A stretch of DNA of 64,000 nt from Hofstenia miamia (GCA_004352715.1 SCFE01000067.1:900285-964284); one strand, 5' to 3'. Positions 36,304-46,990 are shown, counted from the stretch's first letter. Notes: generated by a model from the sequence alone, not told the origin. Numbers and translations: made by a program.

Positions 36304-36979
36304 TATTACAATAAAAAAGTGCTGAGAAAAGTCAAATGATCAAAGAAGGCAGCTCCATTCGTTTTTGATGAATTTTGATAAAAAGTTGAGTGATTTTCTT
36401 TTTATTCAATGATGCGACCATATCACTATGTACATGCATAAGGGTAAGAGCGCCAATCAATCGTCACTCATATTTGCTCTCATGTAATTTGATAGACGGC
36501 GAAGTGCAGATGCACAGCGCTCATATTCACACGATGTCAAGGAAGAGTGCACCCGATGCGTAAGAGTGTATGTGCATTCGGAAGAGCCCGCACTTCAATA
36601 TTGAAGTTTGCAGTGTTCTCGGTTTCGGAGCTTCCATCTTGTTACAAAGGTTCTTCCAGCGGATAATCTCTTCATTTAGCAATTCTGGTAGAGGAAGATC
36701 ATTCTTGTACAAAGCAGTGACAACTTCCAGGCCTGCAATTTTGTCATCGACCGAAGCTTTAGACATATTTTCGCATAAAAGATTCAATAGTTTTATGCCC
36801 TGACATGACTGCTGCCCAAACATTAGCTCCAGATAAAATAATCCAAATAAGGAATTCGAATAATGCGTTTGCAGAACTCATTTAGTGTTTCTGCAGGAGT
36901 ATTTGCCGATATATTACTCTCAATGTTGTAACATCCACGCCCAAATTTTCTGCTAATCTAACAGCTTGCTCAAAGAGCG
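36304..36979 (-). pseudogene. Second hAT-type transposase fragment, copy 1
   Basis: Minus-strand frame 36823-36527 begins MFGQQSCQGIKLLNLLCENM and continues into DLPLPELLNEEIIRWKNLCN. This resembles the region before the C-terminus of the DUF4371/52-kDa-repressor-like group of hAT transposases, with upstream remnants (LAENLGVDVTTLRV) in shifted frames. The segment 36304-36979 is repeated almost exactly at 36981-37656 after a single N, with only a few base differences, so this may be an allelic contig end rather than a real duplication. Confidence 0.7.
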
Positions 36980-36980
36980 N

Positions 36981-37760
36981 TATTACAATAAAAAAGTGCT
37001 GAGAAAAGTCAAATGATCAAAGAAGGCAGCTCCATTCGTTTTTGATGAATTTTGATAAAAAGTTGAGTGATTTTCTTTTTATTCAATGATGCGACCATAT
37101 CACTATGTACATGCATAAGGGTAAGAGCGCCAATCAATCGTCACTCATATTTGCTCTCATGTAATTTGATAGACGGCGAAGTGCAGATGCACAGCGCTCA
37201 TATTCACATGATGTCAAGGAAGAGTGCACCCGATGCGTAAGAGTGTATGTGCATTCGGAAGAGTCCGCATTTCAATATTGAAGTTTGCAGTGTTCTCGGT
37301 TTCGGAGCTTCCATCTTGTTACAAAGGTTCTTCCAGCGGATAATCTCTTCATTTAGCAATTCTGGTAGAGGAAGATCATTCTTGTACAAAGCAGTGACAA
37401 CTTTCAGGCCTGCAATTTTGTCATCGACCGAAGCTTTAGACATATTTTCGCATAAAAGATTCAATAGTTTTATGCCCTGACATGACTGCTGCCCAAACAT
37501 TAGCTCCAGATAAAATAATCCAAATAAGGAATTCGAATAATGCGTTTGCAGAACTCATTTAGTGTTTCTGCAGGAGTATTTGCCGATATATTACTCTCAA
37601 TGTTGTAACATCCACGCCCAAATTTTCTGCTAATCTAACAGCTTGCTCAAAGAGCGAATTTGATAGTTGCTCGAGCTGGGCATCACGTCTACCCTTTAAT
37701 TCGGATATAACTTCCTGAATCGGATTACCAAAATCGTTTATTACCCCTCAATTTAGAGAT
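36981..37760 (-). pseudogene. Second hAT-type transposase fragment, copy 2
   Basis: This has the same sequence as copy 1 at an offset of 677 bp, but runs further upstream in the gene. The minus strand adds IQEVISELKGRRDAQLEQLS before SLFEQAVRLAENLGVD, as in hAT transposases of this group. A frameshift separates this from the frame 37500-37204. It continues at 37912-38019 into the TTAATCG-rich terminus. Confidence 0.75.
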
Positions 37761-38019
37761 CCAAATATTTCTTTACCCTAACAAGCACATGTGGAGTAAA
37801 ATGACTTCAGGATATAATCTCAAATAACAATAATAGTTGATATTTTCTATTTTGAATATTTTTCAATTGATATATTGTATTTTGAATATTTTTAATCAGA
37901 AGTAGATTAATCGACGATTAATCGCGGTTATTAATCGCCTGGAAGCAGCGATTACGATTAATCTATCGCCAAAATTTTTTTTCATACGATTAATCGCGAT
38001 TAAAATCTAACGATCCCTG

Positions 38020-38792
38020 CATGTATTATAATAAACAAATTCGAAATACGGTTGGATGACTGAAACCTAGGTAATATATTATTACTATTTCAGATCAAAA
38101 TTAGAGACTATTAAATGACCGATGAAGTGACCGAATATGTACTAATTAATAAATGTAGGTTAGGAAGCTGCTCAATATTAAACTGTTTATCAAAGCCAAT
38201 ATATTTCGGTAATGGCTACATGTAATATTAATTAAGCAGCTAGTAACAAGTCCGGTTACACATTCATCATGAAACACTTTTACAAAATAGAGTGTAAGTC
38301 GAGTTGTGTCTTGTCTTGAGTATACACTGAGCTAGGATAGGGTACACATAAGTTATATCGCTGTGCTGAGAGGTGGAACTCAACCGAATGGATCATCGAT
38401 GGACTGGTGAAACTGCATGTGGAGATCAGCTTCGGGCAGATGCCCATTATCAATCTTTGTAGAGATTGCTGTATGGCTTCGTCACCTAAATAGTGAATAG
38501 TTAAATCTAGTTACGTTATGTTAATCGAAGTAAACAAAAGCTAAACAGTATCTAGTTAGTAAATCCCTACCCGCAGAGGTACAACTAATGTTATACAGTA
38601 ACAAGAGATAAATAGTAACGATGCCTGGTATATATACAGNNNNNNNNNNNNNNNNNNNNNNNNNNNNNNNNNNNNNNNNNNNNNNNNNNNNNNNNNNNNN
38701 NNNNNNNNNNNNNNNNNNNNNNNNNNNNNNNNNNNNNNNNNNNNNNNNNNNNNNNNNNNNNNNNNAAATAGTAACGATGCCTGGTATATATA
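38020..38792. other. Intron stretch with a 126-N gap and repeated gap edges
   Basis: A 30-bp sequence ending GGTATATATACAG occurs on both sides of the gap (38610-38639 and 38766-38795). The two contigs probably overlap there and the gap is artificial. A less AT-rich stretch at 38290-38460 has no recognised content. Confidence 0.6.
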
Positions 38793-39162
38793 CAGTACTG
38801 GCCAAAAGTTTGGGAAAAGTTTCCAAATTTAGAAATTTTTGTATTTTACATTAAAAAACGCAATGTAGAAACAATATAATAACACAATGTAGAAACAATA
38901 TGATAACACCGTGTAGAAAGTAAATAGTTAATTCAGAACAACTCACAAATATTTCGTATGTCCGGCATTATTGGTCAAACACGCAGCAATGCGATTTGAC
39001 ATTGACTCGACCAGCTTTCTAAAATAATCACCAGTAATCTCTGTGCACCATATCACTTTAATTTGCTCCTTCATATCGTCCAGTGATGTGCATTGACGCT
39101 TCCTCAGACAGTTTTTGATGTGATGCCAGCAATTTTCTATGACGTTGAGGTCTGGGGAGTTG
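38793..39162 (-). mobile_element. Tc1-like transposon, 3' part
   Basis: The tip CAGTACTGGCCAAAAGTTTG starts at 38793 after a TA (38791-38792), as expected for Tc1/mariner elements that duplicate TA. On the minus strand the C-terminal transposase coding region (39162-38943) reads NSPDLNVIENCWHHIKNCLR and DYFRKLVESMSNRIAACLTN, then GHTKYL and stop. This is the classic Tc1 end, with the NSPDLNxIEN block carrying the third catalytic acidic residue (DDE type). No break is seen in the 73 visible codons. The rest falls into a 1000-N gap, so completeness is unknown. Confidence 0.85.
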
Positions 39163-40162
39163 NNNNNNNNNNNNNNNNNNNNNNNNNNNNNNNNNNNNNN
39201 NNNNNNNNNNNNNNNNNNNNNNNNNNNNNNNNNNNNNNNNNNNNNNNNNNNNNNNNNNNNNNNNNNNNNNNNNNNNNNNNNNNNNNNNNNNNNNNNNNNN
39301 NNNNNNNNNNNNNNNNNNNNNNNNNNNNNNNNNNNNNNNNNNNNNNNNNNNNNNNNNNNNNNNNNNNNNNNNNNNNNNNNNNNNNNNNNNNNNNNNNNNN
39401 NNNNNNNNNNNNNNNNNNNNNNNNNNNNNNNNNNNNNNNNNNNNNNNNNNNNNNNNNNNNNNNNNNNNNNNNNNNNNNNNNNNNNNNNNNNNNNNNNNNN
39501 NNNNNNNNNNNNNNNNNNNNNNNNNNNNNNNNNNNNNNNNNNNNNNNNNNNNNNNNNNNNNNNNNNNNNNNNNNNNNNNNNNNNNNNNNNNNNNNNNNNN
39601 NNNNNNNNNNNNNNNNNNNNNNNNNNNNNNNNNNNNNNNNNNNNNNNNNNNNNNNNNNNNNNNNNNNNNNNNNNNNNNNNNNNNNNNNNNNNNNNNNNNN
39701 NNNNNNNNNNNNNNNNNNNNNNNNNNNNNNNNNNNNNNNNNNNNNNNNNNNNNNNNNNNNNNNNNNNNNNNNNNNNNNNNNNNNNNNNNNNNNNNNNNNN
39801 NNNNNNNNNNNNNNNNNNNNNNNNNNNNNNNNNNNNNNNNNNNNNNNNNNNNNNNNNNNNNNNNNNNNNNNNNNNNNNNNNNNNNNNNNNNNNNNNNNNN
39901 NNNNNNNNNNNNNNNNNNNNNNNNNNNNNNNNNNNNNNNNNNNNNNNNNNNNNNNNNNNNNNNNNNNNNNNNNNNNNNNNNNNNNNNNNNNNNNNNNNNN
40001 NNNNNNNNNNNNNNNNNNNNNNNNNNNNNNNNNNNNNNNNNNNNNNNNNNNNNNNNNNNNNNNNNNNNNNNNNNNNNNNNNNNNNNNNNNNNNNNNNNNN
40101 NNNNNNNNNNNNNNNNNNNNNNNNNNNNNNNNNNNNNNNNNNNNNNNNNNNNNNNNNNNNNN
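39163..40162. other. Assembly gap, exactly 1000 N
   Basis: A round-number placeholder gap between the Tc1-like element and a hAT copy. An apparent open frame that spans it is not real evidence of one protein. Confidence 0.95.
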
Positions 40163-40426
40163 GATCATTCTTGTACAATGCAGTGACAACTTTCAGGCCT
40201 GCAATTATGTCGTCGACCGAAGCTTTAGACACATTTTCGCATACAAGATGCAAACGTTTTATGGCCTGACATGACTGCTGCCCAAACATTAGCTCCAGGT
40301 CTGAGATAAAATAATCCAAATAAGGAATTAGAATGGTGCGTTTGCAGAACTCATTTGGTGTTTCTGCGGGAGTATTCTGACTGTATGTTTGATGATGTAC
40401 TACTCTCAATGTTGTAACATCCACGC
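40163..40426 (-). pseudogene. Diverged, frame-intact hAT transposase fragment
   Basis: Related to copies 1-3 but clearly diverged. Its minus-strand frame stays open where theirs shift: DVTTLRVVHHQTYSQNTPAE, then NEFCKRTILIPYLDYFISDL running straight into MFGQQSCQAIKRL. It therefore shows the ancestral reading of the family. It is cut by the 1000-N gap at one side and by a single N (40427) at the other. Confidence 0.75.
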
Positions 40427-40427
40427 N

Positions 40428-41159
40428 TGCAGTGTTCTCGGTTTCGGAGCTTCCATCTTGTTACAAAGGTTCTTCCAGCGGATAATCTCTTCATTTAGCA
40501 ATTCTGGTAGAGGAAGATCATTCTTGTACAAAGCAGTGACAACTTCCAGGCCTGCAATTTTGTCATCGACCGAAGCTTTAGACATATTTTCGCATAAAAG
40601 ATTCAATAGTTTTATGCCCTGACATGACTGCTGCCCAAACATTAGCTCCAGATAAAATAATCCAAATAAGGAATTCGAATAATGCGTTTGCAGAACTCAT
40701 TTAGTGTTTCTGCAGGAGTATTTGCCGATATATTACTCTCAATGTTGTAACATCCACGCCCAAATTTTCTGCTAATCTAACAGCTTGCTCAAAGAGCGAA
40801 TTTGATAGTTGCTCGAGCTGGGCATCACGTCTACCCTTTAATTCGGATATAACTTCCTGAATCGGATTACCAAAATCGTTTATTACCCCTCAATTTAGAG
40901 ATCCAAATATTTCTTTACCCTAACAAGCACATGTGGAGTAAAATGACTTCAGGATATAATCTCAAATAACAATAATAGTTGATATTTTCTATTTTGAATA
41001 TTTTTCAATTGATATATTGTATTTTGAATATTTTTAATCAGAAGTAGATTAATCGACGATTAATCGCGGTTATTAATCGCCTGGAAGCAGCGATTACGAT
41101 TAATCTATCGCCAAAATTTTTTTTCATACGATTAATCGCGATTAAAATCTAACGATCCC
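40428..41159 (-). pseudogene. Second hAT-type transposase fragment, copy 3, with terminus
   Basis: A near-exact repeat of 37286-38017 (offset 3142), starting straight after a single N at 40427 and ending at GATCCC, where a (TA)n tract begins instead of the TG that completes the end in copy 2. It includes the TTAATCG-rich terminal region at 41045-41150. It lies about 70 bp inside the first basonuclin intron. It may be a genuine second insertion or a mis-joined allele. Confidence 0.7.
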
Positions 41160-41182
41160 CATATATATATATATATATACAT
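41160..41182. repeat. (TA)n microsatellite
   Basis: Alternating TA between the hAT terminus and exon 1 of the basonuclin-like gene. Confidence 0.9.
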
Positions 41183-41231
41183 ATAATTGCCTAATTTTAG
41201 TCAATGTATAATTGAATACAAATCTACTTAC

Positions 41232-41825
41232 CCGGCCAGAGGTTGGGAGTTTCTGAATATAGGGACCTTGCAACGTTGGAATGTCTTTCTTCATTTTAAA
41301 TGCGTCCATAAAACACTGGATTGCTGATACTTCGGAATTCTTCGCAACCGGTACATTATTAACCATGCCAAGAAATTGACCAGCAATTGTTCTTGTATCG
41401 ACGAAGCTTTTGAATTCTTTGATTATGCGAAGTTCTTCATTGGTTTCTGTAAAGACCCAAGGTTTATACCCATCTTGCAGCTTATAACTTCTTGCGTATT
41501 CTTCGTAGGTCCAACCAAAGCCATAAATTATTTGCAAAACTTGATTATGCTGTAATCGTGACAGAAGTCTATCAAGTAAAATCTTCAAACGAACAGGAAT
41601 TCCGTTAGTGCCATAAAGAATCATTGACGCCATATCAAACACTGAACCAAATGTTAAAAGCCCATTTGAAGATTCTGTTAACTTGTCAAGAGCGTGCCAA
41701 ACCCAACTATGTGTACATGTATTGCATTCCCGTATGGGTCTACTGTTATCTTCAGCGACTGTGAAACAATTACAGTTGCATCCTTCACATGTGCAGCTCA
41801 GTCGCACTGTCGAAGATGCGTCCAT
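41232..41825 (-). CDS. BNC: Basonuclin-like zinc-finger protein, exon 1 (N-terminal domain)
   Basis: Basonuclins are nuclear zinc-finger proteins; vertebrate BNC1/BNC2 act in epithelial and germ cells, BNC1 partly on rRNA genes. This exon gives 198 residues. Residues 11-37 form a cysteine-rich motif (CTCEGCNCNC...ECNTC) followed by THSWVWHALDKL. Residues 62-87 read VFDMASMILYGT, then IPVRLKILLDRL, the most conserved block of the family. Next come GFGWTYEEYARSYKLQD and a region resembling the basonuclin FVDTRTIAGQFLGM position. The exon ends at a strong donor (GGCCGG|GTAAGT) in phase 0. I chose ATG 41825-41823. An in-frame TGA lies 42-44 bases upstream, and the CTCTCAG before it could also be an acceptor, which would make this exon 2. 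Codon use and GC content contrast with the flanking DNA. Confidence 0.88.
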
Positions 41826-42120
41826 TAGCGTAGTAGAAACGTTATCGCGTATTGACAAAGTATTGTGTCACTGAGAGAAAGCGCGACTCTAGTCAACAGC
41901 GCTGAAATAAAACTACAGTGCACCGAATTAGTCACTCCACTCACTTGTCACTTTTGTCAATATGTCATTTTGCTTTGCACCGCGCAGTTCTCCCGCCACA
42001 ATTGAACGCTTCGCGTCATTAGGCAGCATGTTCACTAATCTTGACAGCTGTCACTAGCGTCGGCTTTATTGAAGTAAGCACAGCACTAACAGTTGCTTTA
42101 ATTTCTGAAAAATGCTGTAT
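41826..42120 (-). promoter_or_regulatory. Putative 5' flank or promoter of the basonuclin-like gene
   Basis: The 300 bp upstream of the start codon are less AT-rich and richer in CpG than the neighbourhood. They include TCTCCCGCC (E2F-like, near 41990) and the perfect palindrome TGACAGCTGTCA (42042-42053), which combines an E-box core CAGCTG with two TGACAG (TALE homeodomain-type) sites. No TATA box or start site can be assigned from sequence alone. The call is inference from position and composition. Confidence 0.35.
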
Positions 42121-43781
42121 ACTAGGCAGACACTTAACAATTCGTTTTATATATTTCTGCTTCGTCTCTTTCTTGAATTAGGCTCACTTGCTATTGGATT
42201 CTTACACACACTAGTTAAACAGAAAAAATGTAAGCAAAACTAAATAAGTAACAACCCAACATGTATTCTTATTTGTGAGATACATTGTGAAAAATGATTT
42301 GATTACTGTATAGACAATTAATATCTAATTGTTTTAATTCAAATTAAATAGGTTCTATTATTAACGAAATTATTCTGGCTAAGAGAATTGTGAAATATTT
42401 GTGTATTAAATGTTAAGTAAATGATTCTGCACTATAGCATTAAGTTCTTACCTTTAAATGAAACTTAGAATTGTGAATGTGCCCAAGACATATAAATATT
42501 TTTACTACGAAGGTAGAGTCAACTAAAATAGAAACCAGTCATTTTGGAAATTTATATGTAATCAATAAGTATGCTGCATTCTATAAAAATATGAAATACA
42601 TTGTATGTATAAGATTAGTAGCATAGATAACTGAAGATACTTCAGGGCCTACTATATTACTAAACTGTAATTGTCTGACATTATTAATAAGGAGTATAGC
42701 ATTTAATACAATTTTTCAATATTGGTAAATTCGATTACTATTTCTTATATTTTAAGGTGGTTATCTTTACAAGCAAATATCCAACAAACGAGGCTAAATT
42801 TTGTTATCTGCTAATTAAGAAAATATAATTGCAATCAGCTTTACTTCCAAGTATTCCAGCACTAACAAATTTGGTTAATAATTTTGTAACAATGCTTAGT
42901 AAAATTATAAAATTGAAATTTTGTTGTGGAAAATTTTGTTTGGCCTTAATTTAGAATTAGCAAAAGTTTCAAAGTTTAGTTCGCTAGTCCAATTCCAACT
43001 CTCACGCTGACTATAGTGACTAACGTAGATAAGTCAACATCGCGTTTAAATGTATAATTCAAGAAAAAACACTGTTATAATGGAGCTTAGAGTTACAGTA
43101 CTAGACCCACAAATCTCTATAAAACAGATGGATCGAGATTAATTTCACCTCCCTCTGCCCAATCTATAAGGTCCATGGAGATCCCCATGGCGTTCCACAG
43201 ATCCCCGTCCCAATGAATAAGCCTCCGTACAAGTAATTATTTGAACTCCAACATATAGTTTAGTGGAAGACAAGTTTTTTCGAGGATCAGAGCAAAGGTA
43301 AAATATAAAATCTTTCTTAGCGGTAATTTATGTGTGTTTTCATGTAAAAAGACTATCAATTTGTATAAACTGTTCTTTAGTAAAATGATGGTACACACAC
43401 ACTATGTGCAAAAACTGGACATTTTTACACTTTTTTATTACTAAAGAATTTGATAAAGTTGTGGATTTTGTCATCCTCTGTTTTCAGCATTGTTATTTTG
43501 AAGCCATAATCACCTAATAGCTATTTTGTTCTTAAATTAATAGATATGTATGTTTACCAATTATTTCTTCAGAATTTATGTTTAAGGTTTAAAACGAATG
43601 AATTTCAGGCTGCTTTTGAGAAAAATTGTCTTGCTAGTGCAAAGACTCAATAAGCACCGTTGTATTCAGACTTAAAGAGCTTATGACAACAAATAGTCCT
43701 CATCACTTTGTGTTTTCGAATTTATTTAATGTTTGATACAAAGTAAATCTTTAATACACATACAGCTATTGTAAAAAAAGT
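42121..43781. other. 5' flank, no gene seen
   Basis: AT-rich DNA without convincing open frames. A GC-richer patch at 43135-43220 contains the near-palindrome CCATGGAGATCCCCATGG and may be a transposon remnant. Confidence 0.4.
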
Positions 43782-45231
43782 AGGGGTGCGCCAGAATCCG
43801 GTATCCAGTAAAATCGGTAATTGCACAACGGGATCCGGATATCTGGTATCCGTTAAAATTTAACTTGTTTCCCGGATTTTACCGGATAATATATTCTGAG
43901 ATAAAACTTGATTTAAAAGTGGAATTTTCAAGGAAAAGCTATATTTTTTACAAGATATGGAAGTTGTCATGCAACAAAACAAGTTTTTTTGACATATCAG
44001 GACGTAGTCTATTTAATATATATTTATTTTCATTCGTAAGAGGTCGATATTAATTGGGGAATTAGGTTGCTCTTCACTAATAATATAATTAGGGCAACCA
44101 AAAGTTATAAAAGGCATATTTTTCTGTTGGTCTATTTTGCAGTCTGCTTAAAATTAGATCGCTTTAAATAGGAAGTTATAAAGTCATTAAAAATCATATT
44201 TTTGGTTTTTGAAAAATACGGTAATATTTTGGCTGAAATGTCATAAAATTAATATTTTGGCATATCTTCATAAAATTTTGAAAAAAATGAATGCTGGATT
44301 ATGACTGTTTTAAATCATTTGACCTAAAATATACATATTCATTCAATATCAATTAATGTACTTCCTGGTCTAACCCCCGAGAAGTTTAATTGCTAGCTAA
44401 TTGTTGACCCGACCTGACCCACTGCTCGCCGCGTTTCTAGGACTGGCCATGTATGCTGGCAGCTGGAAAAACATTAAAGGAACTATATGCATTATTATTT
44501 AATGCGAATTCAGGCAAAATATATGAGGATTGACAATCTAAATGCTTCAATTAAAGCTGCTATCATAAAAAATCAAAGTTGTTCAATGTTTGACAGAGTT
44601 GAAGTTCCACCAGATGATGTTATTACTCCCACCCTTGATCTTGGAAATGATACCTTTGAAGTAATCGCCTATACATGTATGAAGTCACGATTAGAACATA
44701 CCGGTTTCATTGCTATAAATGAACGGAAGCAGATGGACATTTAATCAGAATTGTATGCCAAGTTACGAAAATGTCAAGCAACATCGGTTGCAGTTGAAAA
44801 ATGTATTTTTATGTTGAGAAAACTCTTAGGCTATGACAGAGATCTTAACCACAATAATATATGGAAATTTATTTGCTGTTATTATAATTTTATGAAGTAG
44901 TTGCTTTAAAATATTGACTTATTATTAGGAAATTTTATGTGTTTGTTTTACATCTTGTTCTCAGTAATAGAACAACGTTTCATTTTGCTTAAATGGATCC
45001 TTTAGAAAATGGATAGTCATATTTTAGGGCATATTTAACTAAATTCCGTCATAATTGGTTATAAAAATGAGGTTATATTTTGCTTTTTTTAAAGTAATAT
45101 TTCTGGTTTCCCTAATAATAATTAAACAATATATTATCTGGTATCAGGTAAATTATCCGGTATCCGACAGCCAAATTATCCGGAATTATCTGGTATCCGG
45201 AATATTCAATTCACTATCCGGATCTATCCCT
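43782..45231 (+). mobile_element. hAT-type element, 1450 bp, with perfect 8-bp target duplication
   Basis: The element begins AGGGGTGCGCCAGAATCCGG and ends CCGGATCTATCCCT. The tips are imperfect inverted repeats (AGGGGTG.../AGGGATA...ATCCGG). The 8-bp sequence AAAAAAGT flanks it on both sides (43774-43781 and 45232-45239), the diagnostic hAT duplication length. ATCCGG/CCGGAT motifs cluster within about 100 bp of each end (43796-43890 and 45135-45225), as expected for transposase-binding subterminal repeats. No recognisable hAT transposase is inside, so it is probably non-autonomous. It carries one 85-codon open frame. Confidence 0.85.
44487..44744 (+). CDS. Small open frame inside the hAT element, unknown
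   Basis: 85 codons beginning MHYYLMRIQAKYMRIDNLNA. From residue 9 on it could follow a splice acceptor (GAATTCAG|GCAAAATATATG). The sequence SMFDRVEVPPDDVITPTLDL looks protein-like, but I recognise no family. It may be a leftover of the transposase N-terminal region or a captured host exon. It ends at a TAA at 44742. Confidence 0.25.
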   Translation: MHYYLMRIQAKYMRIDNLNASIKAAIIKNQSCSMFDRVEVPPDDVITPTLDLGNDTFEVIAYTCMKSRLEHTGFIAINERKQMDI

Positions 45232-45639
45232 AAAAAAGTGATCTGCTTTAGTTCTGCCATAATTTGAAGCTAAATTGATGGCAGTTAAATTAAATCACAA
45301 ATCCGAAATTACTAAATCAATATGGCTTCTATATATAATAAAACAAGATAAAATCATTTATCTTACTTTAGTTCAATATAAACAATGCACCGTAGTTCAC
45401 GAAATATTTTGAAAAATAACGTGACTTATTGCAATACGTTTATTTTTTTAAATTGGAAAGTTCATTATTTATTTTTAAATGTTTAATCAAAAGTAATGGC
45501 GCACTACATTTTGGCGCCCTGAATAGTACACCGCAAAAATTTAATCATTAGAAAAATTGATAGCATATTTGAATATTAAAAATGAAAATAAATTTAGTAA
45601 TGCCTTAAACCTATCTTGGGGATCAATACAGACATAAAA

Positions 45640-46020
45640 CAAGAGCAATCAGAGACTGAAATTACCCCCGCCAAGCATGCCTATGATGCAGTAGCTTTGA
45701 TTATGTCTCTATTACTCAAGCTTCATTCAGAAATTTTCTGTTGAAATTCGGAAAAAATTATTTGGAGGTAACCAATGAATTTCATGCAGATTTTCCTTGC
45801 TTGAAATATTATCTTTTATGCATGGACATATGCCTGATGATCTGACTTTAGTTCCCAGACAAAAAATCCGGATCAGTCTAAAAATTTAATGGAATCTAAT
45901 TTAGACCAATATCTATTTTGCGATTTTTCTTCATAAAGATCCATCTATTACTTTCTGAGGGGTCCCGCTGACAGCAGACAGATGTGAAAACAATGCCTCC
46001 TTGGCAAAGGTAATAAATAC
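45640..46020 (+). repeat. Dispersed repeat resembling an RTE-type LINE 3' tail
   Basis: The right part (about 45880-46020) shares a long stretch with about 58630-58790: TTTAATGG(A/G)ATCTAA, then TCATAA(A)GATCCATC(T/C)ATTAC and GAGGGGTCC-like sequence followed by CAGCAGACAGA. A 3' tail with a hexamer-poor CAGACAGA run and GGTAATAAATA is typical of RTE-like LINEs and the SINEs that use them. The left part (TTCAGAAATTTTCTGTTGAA, 45726) recurs at 54660. No coding part is seen. Confidence 0.5.
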
Positions 46021-46134
46021 AAATACCAATTAAGATATAGAGATGGAGACAAAGTCACACATTACTGATTTCAATTTCAAATTTGCAAAAATAATATAGT
46101 TAAAAGCCCCTAAATTGCATTCGTATTATGCTCT

Positions 46135-46380
46135 ATGGCATGGGGTCAAAAAAGCGCCAAACAACGTTTAGCTAGCATATACCAATATCTATGCAAATTT
46201 ATGAAACTTGAAACAGCGCCTCTCGGGAATTATACTAGACATATATCCCGAAAAAGTAAAACACATTTTATTACCAGTATATTAGAAGAAAATGCGCATT
46301 TTATATGGTTGGGCAAAAATGAACCCAAACAGCGATTAATTGTTAGCAATATATTGACAAGTTATGCTCTTGATCTGTAG
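46135..46380 (+). other. 81-codon open frame of unknown nature
   Basis: It reads MAWGQKSAKQRLASIYQYLC to a TAG. No domain is recognised. It follows directly on the LINE-like repeat and contains two loosely similar halves (GGGTCAAAAAAGCGCCAAAC and GGGCAAAAATGAACCCAAAC), so it may be repeat-derived. Confidence 0.15.
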
Positions 46381-46708
46381 GTACTAAGTTTCAAAAATCT
46401 TTAGGGATTTGAAGATTAAACATTAAATAAGTGTTTCCATATTTCCCCAATTTTAATAGTGAAGGGTGCAAATTTTAAACAAAAACAGAGCAGTCATGTA
46501 AGTTCGAAGGCGGTCTACAAATAAATTACCCGACTGACTATTACAGTTTATAAATTACCACTATTAAATTGTTTCAAAATATGGCTCTAGGCAGCCAGGC
46601 CAAATTAAAAATAAAAAAGTGGACCAGGTCCAAATATAAAATGTTCCAAACTCTATTTAGGCACAATGGGCTGGCTCTGACCACATACATGTATATACAT
46701 GTATACAA

Positions 46709-46710
<2 letters not shown>

Positions 46711-46743
<33 letters not shown>

Positions 46744-46990
46744 TGAGTAATTCTGGAGCTATACTTAGACTGTCATTTTCAATAAAATTTATCTTTGTTC
46801 TAAAGCATTGCTTCAATAAATAGTAATCTGTACAACTATTGCCATCACTGCGGTCATGATTATCATATTGTCATTACATTTTCTTAACAACAAAAAATCT
46901 TACTGGTGCATAGCGACATATATATATCTCTCTCATAAAGTGTACATGGCGATATATATATATATATATATACAAATTTTAGTATATATA
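46711..46990. repeat. (TA)n microsatellite cluster
   Basis: TA runs at about 46711-46741 and 46949-46972, with shorter TATG-containing runs around them. Confidence 0.85.

Larger units (their letters stand above)
35575..38019. mobile_element. hAT-type element with TTAATCG subterminal repeats
   Basis: The left end CAGGGATCCAACATGATTAA (35575) and the right end ...AACGATCCCTG (38019) are inverted copies of CAGGGATC. Both are followed inward by dense ATTAATCG/CGATTAAT motifs in both orientations (35590-35695 and 37912-38005), the usual layout of hAT ends and presumed transposase-binding sites. An exact 8-bp target duplication is not seen (TGTATATA against CATGTATT). The interior holds a plus-strand hAT C-terminal remnant and a minus-strand hAT transposase of a second type, plus a suspicious single-N joint, so the true interior is uncertain. 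Confidence 0.75.
15176..41231 (-). other. Large first intron of the basonuclin-like gene
   Basis: About 26 kb from the GTAAGT donor at 41231 to the acceptor at 15177-15176. It is filled with diverged transposons and microsatellites. In 15.2-21.8 kb I see only AT-rich DNA, (TA)n or (CA)n tracts and small fragments. In 29.5-35.5 kb I see microsatellites and weak repeats. An unseen basonuclin exon with phase-0 borders could exist, including in the gaps, because the usual first finger pair was not located. Confidence 0.55.
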
